Below, one piece after another: positions 27,385 to 39,065 of a DNA stretch of 64,000 nucleotides. The stretch spans positions 3,162,001 to 3,226,000 of the forward strand of contig NZ_CP014275.1 of NCBI RefSeq assembly GCF_001578105.1, written 5' to 3'. The notes beneath the pieces are model-generated. The model was not told the origin of the DNA, did no database searches, and worked only from the letters and a program-made list of their open reading frames with translations. The first letter of the stretch is position 1, and each line of letters begins with the position of its first letter. A program made the position numbers and the translations under genes. The stretch is from Martelella sp. AD-3. GTDB taxonomy: Bacteria > Pseudomonadota > Alphaproteobacteria > Rhizobiales > Rhizobiaceae.

Positions 27385-28905
27385 CTAGACCGTCGCTATA
27401 CCCAGATTCTTGCCGGTAAGCTTGGAAAGCTGCTGCAGGCGGCCTTCGACGCGTTCGCCGATGAAATCGGCATATTGGGCCGGCACCACCAGTTCGAGGT
27501 CCACATCACTCTCCTTGCCGGGCAGGAAGTCGAGAGCGCCGACAATCCCCGGCATAGAGGCGGAGAACAGGTAGGCGACGCGGAGCAGGCCGCCGAGCAG
27601 CTTGGCGCGCTCGATCAGTTCCGGCGTCGCGATCGTGCCGAGACCGTTTGTGTGGTCGTCGTCGCGCAGGCCTTCGAAGCGATAATAATTCGCGAGCGCA
27701 ATGAAGGCGCGACCGGGATGGGTGATGCCGTTGAGCGATGAATGGGCGATCACGTTCAGCGACTGCGACCCGCGGAAATCGGGATGGGCGCGCCAGCTGA
27801 TATCGGCCAGAAGACAGGCCGCCTGGCGGTAGCGCGCCTCTTCCGGCGTTTCCTCCACGCCGAAGCGGCGCAGCATCAGCCCGGTCCAGGCGGCAATTTC
27901 GGCTGCATGTTTGGGCGAGCGCGCGCGCAGAAGCGCAAGCTGACGGGCCGCGACCAGAAGCGGGTCCTGCTGTTGATCGTCGGCGCTGAGGAGCGAGTAG
28001 AGCAGCCCCTCGCGCACGCCTTGCGCGGAAAAACAGATCGATTTCGGCTCCATGATGCTCAGCACCTCGCGCATGGCGATGGCGCCAAAGGGGAGAAGCA
28101 TGCGGCGGTTCTTGGAGACGGCCTGCCAGGCCTCGTCCTTCTGTTCCTCGTCCTCGCCGATCCGGTCGAGGAAGGACATCATGTCCTCGAAACCGATCTC
28201 GTAGCCCTGCATCATCGTCAGCGGATAGCCGGTCATCTCCATGTGCAGGCGGGCGATGTTACGCCAGGTGCCGCCGACGGCGTAAAAGGTCCGCCCCCGC
28301 CCCTTTTCGAGGAAGCCGACCTTCTTCACCTGCTTCTTCGCGAAATTGCGCGCCTTGGTCAGCGAGCCTTCGGAAAGTTCGGAAAGACGGATGCCGCCGA
28401 GCGGCAGGGTGATGCCGTCGCCATAGGTCTTGTCCTTGATGTCGATGAGCTCGAGCGAGCCGCCGCCAAGGTCGCCGGCAATCCCGTCGGGCTGGTAGAA
28501 ACCGCTGATGATGCCGTAGGCGGAGTAGAGCGCCTCTTCCCGGCCGGTCAGAACGCGGATCTCGATGCCGAGAATTTCCTCGGCCGCGGCGATGAAGGCC
28601 GGGCCGTTCTCCGCCTCGCGGGCCGCAGCCGTCGCCAGCACGTGCATGGTGACGGAACGGGCCTGCACGGCAAGCGCCTTGAAGCGCTTGAGGGCCCTGA
28701 GCGCGCGCTCGACCCCCTCCTCGTTCATCTTGCCGGTAGCGGCGATGCCGCGCCCGAGGCCGCAGAGAACCTTCTCGTTGAAAAGCACCGTCGGCGCGCG
28801 CGACAGGCCCTCATAGATAACGATACGAACCGAGTTGGACCCGATATCGACCACGGAGACAGGGTTGATGCCCGGAAGGCGCCCCTGTGCTTCTGATTCG
28901 ACCAT
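27385..28905 (-). CDS. ppx: Ppx/GppA exopolyphosphatase
   Basis: The 506-residue Ppx/GppA phosphatase (EC 3.6.1.11) removes terminal phosphates from polyphosphate, and members can also convert pppGpp to ppGpp. The actin-like N-terminal half has VSVVDIGSNSVRIVIYEG, ATAAAREAENGPAF, TGREEALYSAYGI and GIAGDLGGGSLELI; the C-terminal half is helical (HD-like). It lies 11 nt after the ppk stop, giving a polyphosphate synthesis and breakdown pair in one operon. Confidence 0.94.
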   Translation of the reverse strand: MVESEAQGRLPGINPVSVVDIGSNSVRIVIYEGLSRAPTVLFNEKVLCGLGRGIAATGKMNEEGVERALRALKRFKALAVQARSVTMHVLATAAAREAENGPAFIAAAEEILGIEIRVLTGREEALYSAYGIISGFYQPDGIAGDLGGGSLELIDIKDKTYGDGITLPLGGIRLSELSEGSLTKARNFAKKQVKKVGFLEKGRGRTFYAVGGTWRNIARLHMEMTGYPLTMMQGYEIGFEDMMSFLDRIGEDEEQKDEAWQAVSKNRRMLLPFGAIAMREVLSIMEPKSICFSAQGVREGLLYSLLSADDQQQDPLLVAARQLALLRARSPKHAAEIAAWTGLMLRRFGVEETPEEARYRQAACLLADISWRAHPDFRGSQSLNVIAHSSLNGITHPGRAFIALANYYRFEGLRDDDHTNGLGTIATPELIERAKLLGGLLRVAYLFSASMPGIVGALDFLPGKESDVDLELVVPAQYADFIGERVEGRLQQLSKLTGKNLGIATV

Positions 28906-28916
28906 AAACTACCGGC

Positions 28917-31103
<2,187 letters not shown>

Positions 31104-31277
31104 GATTTCAGCTCTTCCCTCTCATAGACCCGGACACAGGGCGCAGCGACGTCGCCGCTCTTCCTGCCGGACTATCCGAATTTGGCAACGAAACTGTGAC
31201 AGGCGGCAAGACTTGCGCAGTTTATGGGCGCTTGCAAGCGCGCGCTCGTGTTTTTCGCAGGCGTAAAGGGGATAGGA

Positions 31278-31964
31278 TCACATTGTTGCATTTTCACGCA
31301 GGGAGAGAACCTCCGCCGCCAAAGCGCGCGTGATCCGGCGTCCGCGCGAAAGCGCGAGCCTGTCGATCTCATCAACGATCCGGCAGGCGCTGTCGAGCGA
31401 GCGCTCCATGCGCGAAACGAGGTAGGTCACGACGCGTCGATCCACCTCAAGTTGCCGGTCGGAAAACAGCTTGAAGATAACCTGCTCGAGGAGCTCGTCA
31501 TCCGGCGCGCCGATCTCGACCACGGTTGCCGCATGCAGCCGCGAGCGGAGGTCGGCGAGCGTAACGGGCCAGAGGCCGGGCAGGTCACGCGCGGTGATCA
31601 GCAGGCTGCCACCGTTCTGGCGGACCGTGTTGATGAGATGAAAGAGCGCGGTCTCGTCGAAGTCCGCGCGGTCGGCGTCCTCGAACAGGAACGCGCCCTG
31701 ACGATAGGGCACGGGTCGGCCGCCGCGCAGATTGTCCGTCACGTCGCGCGCCTGGCTCACCCCTTTCCAGATGGCGGCGAGATGGCTCTTGCCGGCGCCC
31801 GGCGGTCCGACAAGCACCACCACCGGCGCGCGCCAGTCCGGCCAGCGGTCGACGAGATCGACCGCTGGCGCGATCGAGGCGGAGACCAGGAGGTGCTCCC
31901 GATCCGCGACCGGATCATGGCCGAGGGCAAGCGGCAGCTGCACGGTTTCGCTCTTCCTGGCCAC
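31278..31964 (-). CDS. hdaA: HdaA, DnaA-related regulatory inactivator
   Basis: The 228-residue short AAA+ protein related to DnaA lacks the DNA-binding domain. HdaA/Hda binds the sliding clamp and stimulates ATP hydrolysis by DnaA to stop re-initiation. The clamp-binding peptide QLPLAL is near the N-terminus (residues 9-14), Walker A is GPPGAGKSH, and [12 protein letters not shown] carries the Walker B region. Start is GTG at 31964 with AAGG seven bases upstream. It follows the AI-2E gene by 3 nt and is probably co-transcribed with it. Confidence 0.9.
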   Translation of the reverse strand: MARKSETVQLPLALGHDPVADREHLLVSASIAPAVDLVDRWPDWRAPVVVLVGPPGAGKSHLAAIWKGVSQARDVTDNLRGGRPVPYRQGAFLFEDADRADFDETALFHLINTVRQNGGSLLITARDLPGLWPVTLADLRSRLHAATVVEIGAPDDELLEQVIFKLFSDRQLEVDRRVVTYLVSRMERSLDSACRIVDEIDRLALSRGRRITRALAAEVLSLRENATM

Positions 31965-31967
31965 GGC

Positions 31968-33095
31968 TCAGCCTTCTTCTTCCTTCACCGGCATTGGCTC
32001 GTCGCTATGGTGCTCGATCCCGTCCCAGTAAAGATCGCTGGTGAGATAACGATCGATGGCAAAGCGCACGAGCACGCCGACGGCGGCCGCCACCGGCACG
32101 GCGACGAGAAGGCCGACGAAGCCGAACAGCACGCTGAAGGCAAAAAGGGCGAACATCAGCCAGACGGGATGAAGCCGCACGCTGCCGCCGACAAGCTTCG
32201 GCTGCAGCACGTTTCCCTCCAGGAACTGGCCGAACAGATAGATGCCGAAGACCAGCGCGATCATCCAGAAGTCCGGCCAGAACTGGAACATCGCGACCCC
32301 CATGGACAACACGAGGCCGGATGTGGAGCCGAGATAGGGGATGAAGCTGATGAAGCCGGCGAAAAGACCGATCAACGCGCCGAAATTAAGCCCGGCAAGG
32401 CTGAGCGCCACGGCGTAGTAGACGCCGAGGATCAGGCAGAGCGACCCCTGGCCGCGCACGAAACCGGAAATCACGCTGTTGATCTCGCGGGCGAGATACC
32501 GCACGTCGTCAACCTGGCCGCGCGGGATCCACTGGTCGACCTTGGCGACCATCCGGTCCCAGTCGAGCAGGAGGTAGAACGCAATCACCGGCGCCAGCAC
32601 CACGAAGGAGACGACGTTGACGACCGCCATCGACGAACTCCAGATACTGCCGAACAGCGAACCGGCGATGGAGGCGCCGCCCGACAGCATCTTGCCGACA
32701 TTCTCGCTGAGATCAGTCAGTTGGCCGTTCGCCCAGTCGACCAGCTTGCTCAATTGCGTGGTCTGCACATAGTGCTCGAGCGCCGCGATGTATTTCGGGA
32801 ATTGCTGGACCACCTCGGAGGCCTGCGAGACGAGAAGCGGAATGATGAGCAGCAGGACCGCAATCACGACGATCAGGAAGGTCAGCATGATCGTGGTCGT
32901 CGCCCACAGCCGGTTCATCCCGATCTTTTCCAGCCGGTCGGCGACCGGATCGAGGAAATAGGCGAGCGCCATGCCCGCCACGAACGGCAGCAGGATACTG
33001 CGGAACACATAAAGAAAGAGCGCCACGAAGGCGGCGAACAGGAGCCAGAAAATGACCTGTCGCCTGAGGCCAGCGCCGCTGATGCGTCTCGTCAT
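31968..33095 (-). CDS. AI-2E family transporter (PerM-like)
   Basis: The 375-residue inner-membrane protein has about seven hydrophobic helices in the AI-2E/PerM layout: two N-terminal helices, a periplasmic segment (about 85-150), and a C-terminal block with [20 protein letters not shown] and [20 protein letters not shown], which are family hallmarks. Family members are linked to autoinducer or ion efflux; the substrate here is unknown. ATG 33095 has GGAG eight bases upstream. Confidence 0.88.
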   Translation of the reverse strand: MTRRISGAGLRRQVIFWLLFAAFVALFLYVFRSILLPFVAGMALAYFLDPVADRLEKIGMNRLWATTTIMLTFLIVVIAVLLLIIPLLVSQASEVVQQFPKYIAALEHYVQTTQLSKLVDWANGQLTDLSENVGKMLSGGASIAGSLFGSIWSSSMAVVNVVSFVVLAPVIAFYLLLDWDRMVAKVDQWIPRGQVDDVRYLAREINSVISGFVRGQGSLCLILGVYYAVALSLAGLNFGALIGLFAGFISFIPYLGSTSGLVLSMGVAMFQFWPDFWMIALVFGIYLFGQFLEGNVLQPKLVGGSVRLHPVWLMFALFAFSVLFGFVGLLVAVPVAAAVGVLVRFAIDRYLTSDLYWDGIEHHSDEPMPVKEEEG

Positions 33096-33419
33096 CCACC
33101 ACACTCCGTCGCAGGCAATGCTTGGTCCTTGAAAAAGCAATTGCCGTTCTTGTTGATAAACCCGGTCGTGCCTCTCTCCGGAAGAAGCAACCGGCGCGCT
33201 CTGTTTGTTGGGCATTGCGACCCCAGCGTCAAGGCCGAAGAATGGCGGGAAACGGCCCCTCCCCGATATCCACCGGCGGAAAACACTAGGAGGAGCTTGC
33301 ATTCGGGCCTCAACAACCGGCTTTATTGTGATATCCGGAGGGGCGTCCGGCCTTGCCGCTTGCATCGGGCAACGACCCGTGCAATGCCCTCGTTTCGAAT
33401 TGGCATGAGGATTGGCCCC
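33096..33419. other. Divergent intergenic region between AI-2E/hdaA and purMN
   Basis: There are 324 bases between divergent genes that should hold both promoters. It lies inside a very long open frame (31224-34511) that reads through from the antisense of hdaA; no codon or motif evidence supports coding before 33420. No purine riboswitch was recognised. Confidence 0.5.
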
Positions 33420-34511
33420 ATGAGCGACTCCCGCAAGACGAGCGAAACCCGTAAGAACGGACTGACCTATTCCGATGCCGGCGTCGATATCGATGCGGGC
33501 AACCTTCTGGTCGAGATGATCAAGCCTGCGGTCAAGTCGACCCGCCGCCCCGGCGCTGACAGCGAGATCGGCGGCTTTGGCGGGTTGTTCGACCTGAAGG
33601 CCGCCGGTTTTTCCGATCCCGTTCTGGTCGCCGCCAATGACGGCGTCGGCACCAAGCTGAAGATCGCCATCGAGGCGGCCAAGCATGACACCGTCGGCAT
33701 CGACCTCGTCGCCATGTGCGTCAACGATCTGGTGGTCCAGGGCGCGGAACCGCTGTTCTTTCTGGATTATTTCGCCACCGGCGCGCTCGATCCGGAAGAA
33801 GGCGCGACCATTGTCGAGGGAATCGCCGAAGGCTGCCGCCAGGCCGGCTGCGCGCTGATAGGCGGCGAGACGGCGGAAATGCCCGGCATGTATGCCAGGG
33901 GCGATTATGACCTTGCCGGTTTCGCCGTTGGGGCAGCCGAACGCGGCGCGCTTTTACCGGCGGCAAATCTCGAGGAAGGCGACGTGATCTTCGGCCTTGC
34001 CTCATCCGGCGTGCACTCCAACGGTTTCTCGCTGGTCCGCCGCGTTGCCGAGATGAACGGCCTCGGCTGGCAGGCTCCGGCCCCCTTCGCGCCGGGCAAG
34101 ACGCTGGGCGAAGCGCTGCTTGAGCCGACCCGCATCTATGTGAAGCCGCTTCTCGCCGCCATCCGCGAGACTGGCGCGGTGAAGGCGCTGGCTCACATTA
34201 CCGGCGGCGGCTTTCCCGAGAACATTCCGCGCGTTTTGCCGAAGGCGCTGTCGGCCGAGATCGACCTTGGGGCGATCACCGTGCCCTCCGTCTTCTCCTG
34301 GCTGGCGCGCGCCGGAGGCGTCGCGCCGGCGGAGATGATGCGGACTTTCAACTGCGGCGTCGGCATGATCGGCGTCTGCAAGGCCGAAGACCTGGAAGAC
34401 GTGCTCGAAGTCCTGAAGCGCGAGGGCGAGACCGCCTTTGCGCTTGGGCGCATCATTGCCCGCGGCGACGACATGGCCGGCACGGTCTACAAGGGCATGA
34501 TCAACCTATGA
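33420..34511 (+). CDS. purM: Phosphoribosylformylglycinamidine cyclo-ligase
   Basis: PurM (AIR synthetase, EC 6.3.3.1) closes the imidazole ring in purine synthesis using ATP. The 363 residues have [15 protein letters not shown], the Gly-rich ATP loop [59 protein letters not shown] and [15 protein letters not shown]. The true start is ATG 33420 within a longer open frame. It overlaps purN by four bases (ATGA), so translation is coupled. Confidence 0.96.
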   Translation: MSDSRKTSETRKNGLTYSDAGVDIDAGNLLVEMIKPAVKSTRRPGADSEIGGFGGLFDLKAAGFSDPVLVAANDGVGTKLKIAIEAAKHDTVGIDLVAMCVNDLVVQGAEPLFFLDYFATGALDPEEGATIVEGIAEGCRQAGCALIGGETAEMPGMYARGDYDLAGFAVGAAERGALLPAANLEEGDVIFGLASSGVHSNGFSLVRRVAEMNGLGWQAPAPFAPGKTLGEALLEPTRIYVKPLLAAIRETGAVKALAHITGGGFPENIPRVLPKALSAEIDLGAITVPSVFSWLARAGGVAPAEMMRTFNCGVGMIGVCKAEDLEDVLEVLKREGETAFALGRIIARGDDMAGTVYKGMINL

Positions 34512-35158
34512 CGAAGAAGCGCGTCGCCGTCTTCATCTCGGGAAGCGGCTCGAACATGGTGCGGCTCGCCGAGGCGGCGCAAGCGGATGACTTTCCGGCG
34601 GAGATCGTCGCCGTGATCGCCGACAAGCCGGAGGCGAAGGGACTGGAGAAGGCGCGCGCGCTTGGCATTCCGGCCTACGCCCTCGCCCGCAAGGATTATG
34701 ACGGCAAGGCGGCGCATGAACAGGCCATGCTGGACCTGCTCGCGGACATAGAACCCGATTTCATCTGCCTTGCCGGCTTCATGCGGCTCTTGTCAGCCGA
34801 TTTCATACGCGCCTATGCGGGGCGCATCATCAATATCCACCCGTCGCTCTTGCCGCTCTTTCCCGGGCTCGATACCCACCGGCGCGCCATCGAAGCCGGC
34901 ATGCGGATCGCAGGTTGCACGGTTCATTTCGTCACCGAAGGCATGGATGAGGGACCGATCATCGGCCAGGCCGCCGTGCCGATCCTGCCCGGCGATGACG
35001 CCGCAAGCCTCGCCGCGCGCATTCTGACGGTCGAGCATCGGCTTTATCCGGCAGCGCTGCGCCGTCTTGCGGGCGGGGGCGTGCGGATGGAAGCAGGCAA
35101 AGCCGTGTTTGCCGGCAACGCGGCGATCGATGCAGATCAGGTTACGATTGCCGTCTAG
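34508..35158 (+). CDS. purN: Phosphoribosylglycinamide formyltransferase
   Basis: PurN (GAR transformylase, EC 2.1.2.2) transfers formyl from 10-formyl-THF in purine synthesis. The 216 residues start [15 protein letters not shown] and carry the catalytic stretch [25 protein letters not shown], split by the family's Asn and His, followed by [19 protein letters not shown] with the catalytic Asp. It overlaps purM by four bases. Its TAG stop lies in the left end of a palindromic repeat. Confidence 0.96.
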   Translation: MTKKRVAVFISGSGSNMVRLAEAAQADDFPAEIVAVIADKPEAKGLEKARALGIPAYALARKDYDGKAAHEQAMLDLLADIEPDFICLAGFMRLLSADFIRAYAGRIINIHPSLLPLFPGLDTHRRAIEAGMRIAGCTVHFVTEGMDEGPIIGQAAVPILPGDDAASLAARILTVEHRLYPAALRRLAGGGVRMEAGKAVFAGNAAIDADQVTIAV

Positions 35159-35264
35159 AGCGCCGTGCGTCCATTCGGACGCACAAAGGACGCTCTAACC
35201 TATTGAATCTACGCATCGTGCTTTCCGAAAATCGATTCCGATTTTCGGGCCGATGCGCTAGAGC
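35154..35264 (-). repeat. RIME-like palindromic intergenic repeat, copy 2
   Basis: The element of about 111 bp is inverted relative to the copy at 4387-4489. It has one hairpin at TGCGTCCATTCGGACGCAC (35165-35183) and one at CCGAAAATCG/CGATTTTCGG (about 35225-35248). It fills the gap between two convergent genes, and its ends (CTAG-containing) supply the TAG stops of purN on the plus strand (35156-35158) and of the metallo-hydrolase on the minus strand (35258-35260). It likely ends transcription in both directions. Confidence 0.85.
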
Positions 35265-35905
35265 CCCTGGATAAACGGATTGGTGCGCCGCTCCTCGCCG
35301 ATGCGCCCGCCGGGGCCGTGGCCACAGATGAAGCCGACATCATCTCCGAGCGGCAGAAGCTTGGTGCGGATCGAATTCAGAAGCGTCTGGTGATCGCCGC
35401 CCGGCAGGTCGGTTCGGCCGATCGAGCCATGAAACAGCACATCGCCCACATGGGCGAATTTCTGGCGACGATTGAAGAAGATCACATGCCCCGGCGAATG
35501 GCCGGGCGTGTGGAATACCTCGAATTCATGCGCGCCGAAACCGAGCACCTCCCCCTCCGTCAGGAACCGATCGGGATAGGCATTGCGCACCATGCCGGCC
35601 ATGCCGAAGCGCTCGGCGCTTTCCTCGATCGCCTCGAGGATCGGCTTGTCGTCCTTATGCGGGCCGATGATTTCAAGCCCGAGCTGCTCCTTCATCTCCA
35701 TCGCGCCGCCGGCATGGTCGAGATGGCCATGGGTCAGCCAGATCGCCTGGAGCTTGATGCCGTTTTCCTCGACCGTCTGGATGATCACCTCGGCATCGCC
35801 GCCCGGATCGACCAGCACGCCTTCGCGGCTTTCCAGGTCGAACAGCACGGTGCAGTTCTGCTGCAAGGGTGTGACGGGAATGATCCCGGCCTGAAGCTGT
35901 GCCAT
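35258..35905 (-). CDS. Metallo-beta-lactamase-fold hydrolase (glyoxalase II-like)
   Basis: The 215-residue zinc hydrolase has the THGHLDHAGG motif (HxHxDH), a later His in HTPGHSPGHV, Asp in VGDVLFHGSIG and His in CGHGPG, a complete metal-ligand set. It resembles short glyoxalase II-like proteins that cleave thioesters, but the substrate is not defined. ATG 35905 gives the family N-terminus MAQLQAGIIPVTPLQQN; ATG 35953 would add 16 residues. Its stop codon lies in the repeat shared with purN. Confidence 0.87.
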   Translation of the reverse strand: MAQLQAGIIPVTPLQQNCTVLFDLESREGVLVDPGGDAEVIIQTVEENGIKLQAIWLTHGHLDHAGGAMEMKEQLGLEIIGPHKDDKPILEAIEESAERFGMAGMVRNAYPDRFLTEGEVLGFGAHEFEVFHTPGHSPGHVIFFNRRQKFAHVGDVLFHGSIGRTDLPGGDHQTLLNSIRTKLLPLGDDVGFICGHGPGGRIGEERRTNPFIQGL

Positions 35906-36062
35906 GGTCTTGATTGTCTCTTCCGTCTGCCGATCGTCCGCCGCGTCTTCCATTTCGCGGTGAACCGCACTAAACCTATTGCAACACCTATGTCAGACTT
36001 GGTTTGATTGCAAAACCCCGGGCCGTCGGGAAATGCAAAACGGCGAAAGGACGCAAGGCTCC

Positions 36063-36581
36063 GTGCCGAAGAGCGAAGCGATAAGAAACGAAGAACCGGC
36101 TGTCCGCGATGACGGCGAGGCCGCGTTCGAGATCGTAGAGCTTCTGTTTTTCGCCTACCGCGATTTCACGTCCGATCCGGACGCGATTCTGGGCGAAATC
36201 GGCTTCGGGCGGGCTCACCATCGCGTGGTCCATTTCGTCGGCAGCCGACCGGGCATGAGCGTCGCCGACCTTCTGGAGACGCTGAGCATTACCAAGCAGA
36301 GCCTCGCGCGGGTTCTCAAGCAGCTGATCGATGCCGGCTATGTGCGCCAGACGACGGGGCCGGAAGACCGCCGCCAGCGCCGCCTGTTCCTTTCTGCAAG
36401 AGGCGAAAGCCTGCGTCAGGAACTGCTCGCGCCGCAGCTCGAACGCATCAGCAAAGCCTTCGGCGGCCTCGATGCCTCCGAGCGGGACGCCGTGAAGACC
36501 TTCCTGTCGCGGATGTGCAATGACGATCCCGCGGCTTTGTGCGGCGCCTTGCTCTCCTCCAATGACGGAAAGCGACCATGA
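36063..36581 (+). CDS. petP: MarR-family regulator (PetP-like)
   Basis: The 172-residue winged-helix regulator has the DNA-binding part GMSVADLLETLSITKQSLA, then RVLKQLIDAGYVRQTTGPED and the wing RRQRRLFLSARG. It overlaps by four bases with an OmpR-type response regulator gene, the same order as petP-petR of Rhodobacter capsulatus, which control respiratory functions. The start is uncertain: GTG 36063 has AAGG four bases upstream and gives MPKSEAIRNEEPAV; ATG 36033 adds ten residues. Confidence 0.75.
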   Translation: MPKSEAIRNEEPAVRDDGEAAFEIVELLFFAYRDFTSDPDAILGEIGFGRAHHRVVHFVGSRPGMSVADLLETLSITKQSLARVLKQLIDAGYVRQTTGPEDRRQRRLFLSARGESLRQELLAPQLERISKAFGGLDASERDAVKTFLSRMCNDDPAALCGALLSSNDGKRP

Positions 36582-37273
36582 CCAGGGACATCGCAGACGA
36601 CGCCCCCCACCTTCTGATCGTCGACGACGACACCCGTATCCGCACGCTTCTGAAACGCTATCTCGGCGAACAGGGCTACAGGGTTTCAACGGCCGGAGAT
36701 GCGGCCGAGGCGCGGCGCAAGCTCGAGGGCCTCGATTTCGACCTTCTGGTGCTCGACGTGATGATGCCGGGCGAGGACGGCGTTTCGCTCACGCGCGACC
36801 TGAGCAAACTCCGTCCGATCCCCGTGCTGCTCTTGACCGCCAGGGCCGAGGCCGATGCCCGGATCGAGGGGCTTGAGGCGGGCGCGGACGACTATCTCCC
36901 CAAGCCCTTCGAGCCGCGCGAGCTTCTGCTGAGGATCAGCAACATCCTGCGCCGCGCCCAGGCGCCGAAGACGCCGGCGATCGAGCAGATCATGTTCGGG
37001 CCCTACACGTTTTCGCTCGGCCGCCGCGAATTGAAGAAGGGCGCGACGCCGATACGGCTTACCGAGCGGGAACAGGACATCATGTCGATGCTGGCGCAAA
37101 AGGCCGGCGAGACCGTGGCGCGTTACGACCTCGTCAGCTCGGACGCCGAGATCAACGAGCGCACGATCGACGTGCAGATCAACCGGCTGCGGCGCAAGAT
37201 CGAGAGTGATCCGGCAAACCCGCGCTACCTGCAGACGGTGCGCGGCATCGGCTATCGTCTGAACCGGGAATAA
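36578..37273 (+). CDS. petR: OmpR-family response regulator (PetR-like)
   Basis: The 231-residue two-domain response regulator has a receiver (about 10-125) with acidic residues in LLIVDDDTR, the phospho-acceptor Asp60 in LVLDVMMPGEDG, and Lys in PKPFEPREL. The C-terminal OmpR winged helix (about 140-231) has RLTEREQDIMSMLA and RTIDVQINRLRRKIE. It overlaps the MarR gene upstream and lies 6 nt before the histidine kinase gene, so all three probably form one operon. Confidence 0.88.
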   Translation: MTRDIADDAPHLLIVDDDTRIRTLLKRYLGEQGYRVSTAGDAAEARRKLEGLDFDLLVLDVMMPGEDGVSLTRDLSKLRPIPVLLLTARAEADARIEGLEAGADDYLPKPFEPRELLLRISNILRRAQAPKTPAIEQIMFGPYTFSLGRRELKKGATPIRLTEREQDIMSMLAQKAGETVARYDLVSSDAEINERTIDVQINRLRRKIESDPANPRYLQTVRGIGYRLNRE

Positions 37274-37279
37274 CAGGTC

Positions 37280-38719
37280 TTGAGACAACTCAGCCAAAGC
37301 CTGAAGGATGTGTGCGGGAAACTTGCCGACAGACTTCACACGGCCTATCGCGCCCTTGTCCGGCTGCCGGGCCTCCGGCATCTCTACTACGCCTACAAGA
37401 CAGTGGCCCGCTGGACCCATCACCGCCTGCCGCGCGGTCTTTTCGCCCGCTCGCTGCTGATCATCATCATGCCGATGCTGTTGCTTCAGGCCGTCGTCGC
37501 CACCGTCTTTATGGAGCGGCACTGGCAGATGGTCACCCACCGCCTCGCCGACGCGGTGACCGGCGATATCGCCGCAATCATCAACCTGATCGACACGACC
37601 GACCCCGATTACCAGGACGAGATCGTGTCCATCGCCGCCCGTGACATGGGGCTGAGGGTCGCCATCGAACCAGACGGCAAGCTGCCCCCGCCCCTGCCGA
37701 AGCCCTTTTTCGGCCTTCTGGACCAGGTTCTGGCGGAACTGATCTCCGCCAAGATCGGCCGCCCCTTCTGGATCGATACGCTCGGCGATTCGCGTTTCGT
37801 GGAGATCCGCATCAAGCTCGACGACGGCATATTGCGGATCTTCGCCCGCCGCTCGATGACCTATGCCTCGAACACGCATATCTTCATCCTGTGGATGGTC
37901 GGCACGTCGCTGGTGCTGATCGGGATCGCAACGCTGTTCCTGCGCGGCCAGATCCGCCCGATCCTCAGGCTCACCCAGGCGGCGGAGGACTTCGGCAAGG
38001 GCCACCGCTCCTCGCGCCCCTTCACCCCGCGCGGCGCCATCGAGATCCGCCGCGCCGGCCTTGCCTTCATCCTGATGCGCGAGCGCATCGAGCGGCAGAT
38101 CGAACAGCGCACCACCATGCTGAACGGCGTCAGCCACGACCTGCGCACCATCCTGACACGGTTCAAGCTGCAACTCGCCCTGATCGGCGACAGCCCCGAA
38201 GTCGAGGCGCTCAATCTCGATATCGAGGAAATGCAGAAAATGCTGGAGGGCTATATCGACTTTGCCCGCGGCGATGCCGAGGAGGTCACCGGAACGGCCA
38301 GCCTTTCTGCCCTGTTCAAGCGCCAGCAGGAGGATTTCGAACTGTCGGGAAAGTCGCTGGACTACGTCATCGTCGGCGATGATGCGGTGACGGTGCGGCC
38401 CAATGCCTTCGCGCGGCTCATCGCAAACCTTGCCTCCAATGCCAAGCGTCACGCCAACCGCCTGGAAATCACCGCCGAACACGGCGAGAAATGGCTGACG
38501 ATCTCCTTTGACGATGACGGGCCGGGCATCGCCCCGGACATGAGGGAGGAGGTGTTCAAGCCGTTCCTGCGGCTCGACAATGCCCGCAACCTCGATTCCT
38601 CGGGCACCGGCCTCGGCCTTGCGATCGCCCGCGACATCGCGCGCGGACATGGCGGCAATGTGGTGCTCTCGGAAAGCCCGCTCGGCGGGCTCAGGGCAAC
38701 CATCCACATTCCGTGCTGA
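37280..38719 (+). CDS. Sensor histidine kinase of the PetR-like system
   Basis: The 479-residue inner-membrane kinase has two membrane helices (about 57-78 and 201-221) enclosing a periplasmic sensor region of about 120 residues, a HAMP linker (222-274), the phospho-acceptor His286 in GVSHDLRTILTRFK, the N box NLASNAKRH, and the ATP-lid boxes DDGPGIAPD and GTGLGLAI. The H box has Ile where EnvZ-type kinases usually have Pro (RTPLTR). It starts with TTG at 37280 preceded by AGGTC; no closer ATG exists before the first helix. It is 6 nt after the response regulator and is its likely partner. Confidence 0.87.
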   Translation: MRQLSQSLKDVCGKLADRLHTAYRALVRLPGLRHLYYAYKTVARWTHHRLPRGLFARSLLIIIMPMLLLQAVVATVFMERHWQMVTHRLADAVTGDIAAIINLIDTTDPDYQDEIVSIAARDMGLRVAIEPDGKLPPPLPKPFFGLLDQVLAELISAKIGRPFWIDTLGDSRFVEIRIKLDDGILRIFARRSMTYASNTHIFILWMVGTSLVLIGIATLFLRGQIRPILRLTQAAEDFGKGHRSSRPFTPRGAIEIRRAGLAFILMRERIERQIEQRTTMLNGVSHDLRTILTRFKLQLALIGDSPEVEALNLDIEEMQKMLEGYIDFARGDAEEVTGTASLSALFKRQQEDFELSGKSLDYVIVGDDAVTVRPNAFARLIANLASNAKRHANRLEITAEHGEKWLTISFDDDGPGIAPDMREEVFKPFLRLDNARNLDSSGTGLGLAIARDIARGHGGNVVLSESPLGGLRATIHIPC

Positions 38720-38723
38720 TTGT

Positions 38724-39065
38724 TCAGTGAAGCTTCGCGCCGTTTTCGACCGGCTTGTCGATGGCCGCCAGCACGATGTCGCCATTGGCATCGGCCATGC
38801 CGAGGGTCAGCACTTCCGAGCGGAAGGGGCCGATCTGGCGGGGCGGGAAATTCACCACCGCCATCACCTGCCGGCCGACAAGGGTTTCGGGCGTATAGTG
38901 CACGGTGATCTGCGCGGACGATTTCCTCACGCCGATATCGGGGCCGAAATCGATCTTCAGCTTGTAGGCCGGCTTGCGGGCCTCCGGAAAGGTCTCCGCC
39001 TCGATAATTGTGCCGGCGCGGATATCGACCTTCAGGAAGTCGTCAAAGGTAATCTCGTCCGTCAT
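38724..39065 (-). CDS. csaA: CsaA-like tRNA-binding protein
   Basis: The 113-residue single OB-fold tRNA-binding protein has FLKVDIRAGTIIEAETFPEA, KLKIDFGPDIGVRKSSAQI, VNFPPRQIGPFRSEVLTLG. CsaA dimers have chaperone-like and tRNA-binding activity. It starts directly before the proC stop on the same strand, so the two genes are likely co-transcribed; it converges on the histidine kinase with a 4-nt gap. Confidence 0.92.
   Translation of the reverse strand: MTDEITFDDFLKVDIRAGTIIEAETFPEARKPAYKLKIDFGPDIGVRKSSAQITVHYTPETLVGRQVMAVVNFPPRQIGPFRSEVLTLGMADANGDIVLAAIDKPVENGAKLH

Noticed and set aside
31224..34511. A 1095-codon open frame on the plus strand ending with purM
   Set aside because: Only the part from 33420 is PurM. 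The rest is antisense to hdaA and the AI-2E gene, which have clear family motifs on the other strand; long antisense frames are common in GC-rich DNA.
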